A program made the position numbers and the translations under genes. A DNA stretch of 64,000 nt from Rufibacter psychrotolerans (GTDB taxonomy: Bacteria; Bacteroidota; Bacteroidia; Cytophagales; Hymenobacteraceae): the NCBI RefSeq assembly GCF_016924645.1, contig NZ_JAFFJV010000002.1:62001-126000 (forward strand), given 5' to 3'. Of the stretch, positions 62,771 through 64,000 are shown piece by piece. The stretch's first letter is position 1. Each line of letters starts with the position of its first letter. The notes beneath the pieces were generated by a model. That model ran no database searches and was not told the DNA's origin. It saw nothing but the letters and a program-made list of their open reading frames with translations.

Positions 62771-62780
62771 CCTCGTTCAG

Positions 62781-62838
62781 GCTCTCGGGCTTCATGTTCT
62801 CTGGCTTGGCCGGAGCATGAAGGCCCGGGAGCTTTTTT
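62781..62838 (+). terminator. Rho-independent terminator
   Basis: GCTCTCGGGCTTCATG pairs with CATGAAGGCCCGGGAGC with one wobble and one bulge; six T's follow. It comes directly after a palindrome copy, so that copy is not needed for termination here. Confidence 0.88.
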
Positions 62839-62989
62839 GCGCTCACGGGTCTGGGCAGAAGGGGCTTGGGGAGGTTTTCGCCCCCATTTTGCCTTTAGAA
62901 CGGGCCCGGGCTTAAATCAGCCTGAAACGAACTCTTCTATTCCCGCTTTAGTTTTAATACTTTTAGCACTTCATACATTTCTATAGATT

Positions 62990-63550
62990 ATGTCAAGACG
63001 CGGTAGACGCACCTTAGGCGTTCCTACTTTTCCCATGCCTATTTCGGGGAGGTTCCTGCCCGCCACGCTCCTGATTGTGCTAGGCCTGGGCCTCATGATT
63101 TTCCAGAGCTTCACGCAGGAGGTAAGGGGCGAACAGGACCTGGTGGCAGAGCAGGGCACCTTCAGCAATTACTCTTTCAAGAAAACCCCCGAGGGGGAAA
63201 AGGATTATGGCATCTGGCTCAGGGAGTTCTCTGAGCGCTTTGAGCTGACCGGCAACCAGGAGGCCAGCTTTGACACGGCCGCCTTCAGGGCCGCCGTTAA
63301 GCCCGGCGACCGGATTCAGGTGGAATTCAGCAGCCGCGAGGACGTGGTTGAAACCGGAGGCACCCGCAAGCTGTATGGCCTGGCGGCCCCGGCCAAGAAC
63401 ATCACCTTTTTTGCGGGCAAAGACAGCGTGCAGCGCGAGAACACCGGCCCCCTCACGTACGCCATGTACGGCCTGCTGGCCGCAGGCATTTTGCTGTACA
63501 TCTGGCAGGTAATTAAGTGGAAGCGGGAACCCAGATACGAAGAGGCGTAG
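62990..63550 (+). CDS. Two-helix membrane protein of unknown function
   Basis: 186 residues. A basic N-terminus (SRRGRRT) precedes a first membrane helix (~22-40, LPATLLIVLGLGLMIFQSF). An extracytoplasmic domain of about 110 residues (EQGTFSNYSFKKTPEGEKDY and further) follows, and a second helix (~153-172, YAMYGLLAAGILLYIWQVI) ends in a short basic tail. The middle segment DRIQVEFSSRED looks like part of a small beta barrel. I do not recognise a family. It is alone between a terminator and the ferredoxin gene. Confidence 0.8.
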   Translation: MSRRGRRTLGVPTFPMPISGRFLPATLLIVLGLGLMIFQSFTQEVRGEQDLVAEQGTFSNYSFKKTPEGEKDYGIWLREFSERFELTGNQEASFDTAAFRAAVKPGDRIQVEFSSREDVVETGGTRKLYGLAAPAKNITFFAGKDSVQRENTGPLTYAMYGLLAAGILLYIWQVIKWKREPRYEEA

Positions 63551-63590
63551 TGTTTTCAGCGGCGTTTTTTTAGGGTAATTCGCCAGAAAC
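63551..63590. repeat. Recurrent intergenic palindrome, copy 24 (decayed)
   Basis: TGTTTTCAGCGGCGTTTTTT, then AGGGTAATTCGCCAGAAAC. It begins directly after the upstream stop codon; the arms are weak. Confidence 0.45.
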
Positions 63591-63690
63591 GGCCCGGAAA
63601 CAGCGGCGGTCTGCAAGCACAGTTTCTTTCCCGGGGCGGCACCATTCGGCCGCCGGCCCGTACAACCAACCAGAAAGGCAATGAGCAGTT

Positions 63691-63963
63691 ATGAGTAAAA
63701 TTCCGAAGACGCCCCGCCAGGTGATTTACGCCTGCAGCAGCGGCAAATGCCAGAAACGCGGCGGCAAAGAGATTCGCAAAACCATGCGGGAGCAGCTGAA
63801 AATGGCCGGCCTCAAAGACGAGGTGGAGATTATCAAGACCGACTGCACCGACCGGTGCAAGCATGGCCCCATCTTCAGCATACAGCCGCAGAACCTGTGG
63901 CTCCACGACATGACCGAAGGGCAGATCCTCCAGGTTTTTCGGGAGCAGGTGCTGGGCCAATAA
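63691..63963 (+). CDS. Thioredoxin-like [2Fe-2S] ferredoxin
   Basis: 90-residue cytoplasmic protein. Four cysteines, C15 and C20 in YACSSGKCQKRG and C52 and C56 in DCTDRCKHGP, have the spacing of thioredoxin-like [2Fe-2S] ferredoxins. The final IFSIQPQNLWLHDMTEGQIL fits the same fold. It probably carries electrons, but its partner is not visible in the window. Complete, with its terminator immediately after the stop codon. Confidence 0.9.
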   Translation: MSKIPKTPRQVIYACSSGKCQKRGGKEIRKTMREQLKMAGLKDEVEIIKTDCTDRCKHGPIFSIQPQNLWLHDMTEGQILQVFREQVLGQ

Positions 63964-63964
63964 A

Positions 63965-63996
63965 AAACCCCTCAGACTTACGGGTCTGAGGGGTTT
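63965..63996 (+). terminator. Rho-independent terminator of the ferredoxin gene
   Basis: AAACCCCTCAGAC and GTCTGAGGGGTTT form a perfect 13-bp stem with a six-base loop, two bases after the stop codon. Confidence 0.92.
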
Positions 63997-64000
63997 GTCT

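Overview
The window reads as a chromosomal segment of a high-GC member of the Bacteroidota, most likely a Cytophagales/Hymenobacteraceae-type organism (inference). The supporting signs are type IX secretion (T9SS) C-terminal sorting domains on two giant proteins, a PorP/SprF-type protein, a TamL-style lipoprotein BamA homologue beside tamB, a hybrid two-component regulator next to polysaccharide genes, Cys lipoboxes, and no Shine-Dalgarno habit. No rRNA, tRNA, CRISPR array, transposase or phage gene was found.

Region 1 (1-18.4 kb) is a beta-mannan/galactoglucomannan utilisation locus. It holds a hybrid sensor kinase (cut by the left edge), a GH3 beta-glucosidase lipoprotein, an AraC regulator, GH26 mannanase, a sodium/solute symporter, a GH130 mannosylglucose phosphorylase, a cellobiose 2-epimerase-type enzyme, GH27 alpha-galactosidase, a sialate-O-acetylesterase-type esterase and a GH5 mannanase. 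Together they describe extracellular chain cutting, debranching and deacetylation, uptake of mannobiose, epimerisation to mannosyl-glucose and phosphorolysis. No SusC/SusD pair is visible.

Region 2 (18.6-20.9 kb) has a small repeat-bearing lipoprotein, a four-helix-bundle membrane protein and a short-chain dehydrogenase. After a 1-kb AT-rich spacer, region 3 (21.9-28.9 kb) is a T9SS surface-adhesin operon: a 1590-residue mosaic protein with a C-type lectin domain embedded in an HYR domain, then a PorP/SprF protein and a PD40/OmpA protein.

Region 4 (29.4-43.8 kb) is all on the minus strand. A PD40-amidohydrolase is followed by a sugar-oxidation set: three TIM-barrel isomerase/epimerases, an MFS permease, a DUF1080 (3-keto-glycoside hydrolase family) lipoprotein, a cytochrome c, a Gfo/Idh/MocA oxidoreductase, a gluconate-2-dehydrogenase subunit-3 protein and a GMC oxidoreductase. 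This looks like a periplasmic 3-keto-sugar pathway.

Region 5 (44-64 kb) is mostly housekeeping and envelope: TerC, YajQ, a GNAT acetyltransferase, a lipocalin, a voltage-sensor-type ion channel with an unusual filter, tamB-tamL, an alpha/beta hydrolase, mutM, a DinB/YfiT protein, a second T9SS giant protein, two small unknown proteins and a thioredoxin-like ferredoxin.

The most unusual signal lies between the genes. A family of about two dozen ~38-bp nested interrupted palindromes sits in most intergenic gaps, often touching a stop codon. Its arms covary between copies. Several further palindromic repeat families cluster at 28.9-29.4, 32.9-33.7, 36.9-37.3 and 46.7-47.2 kb.
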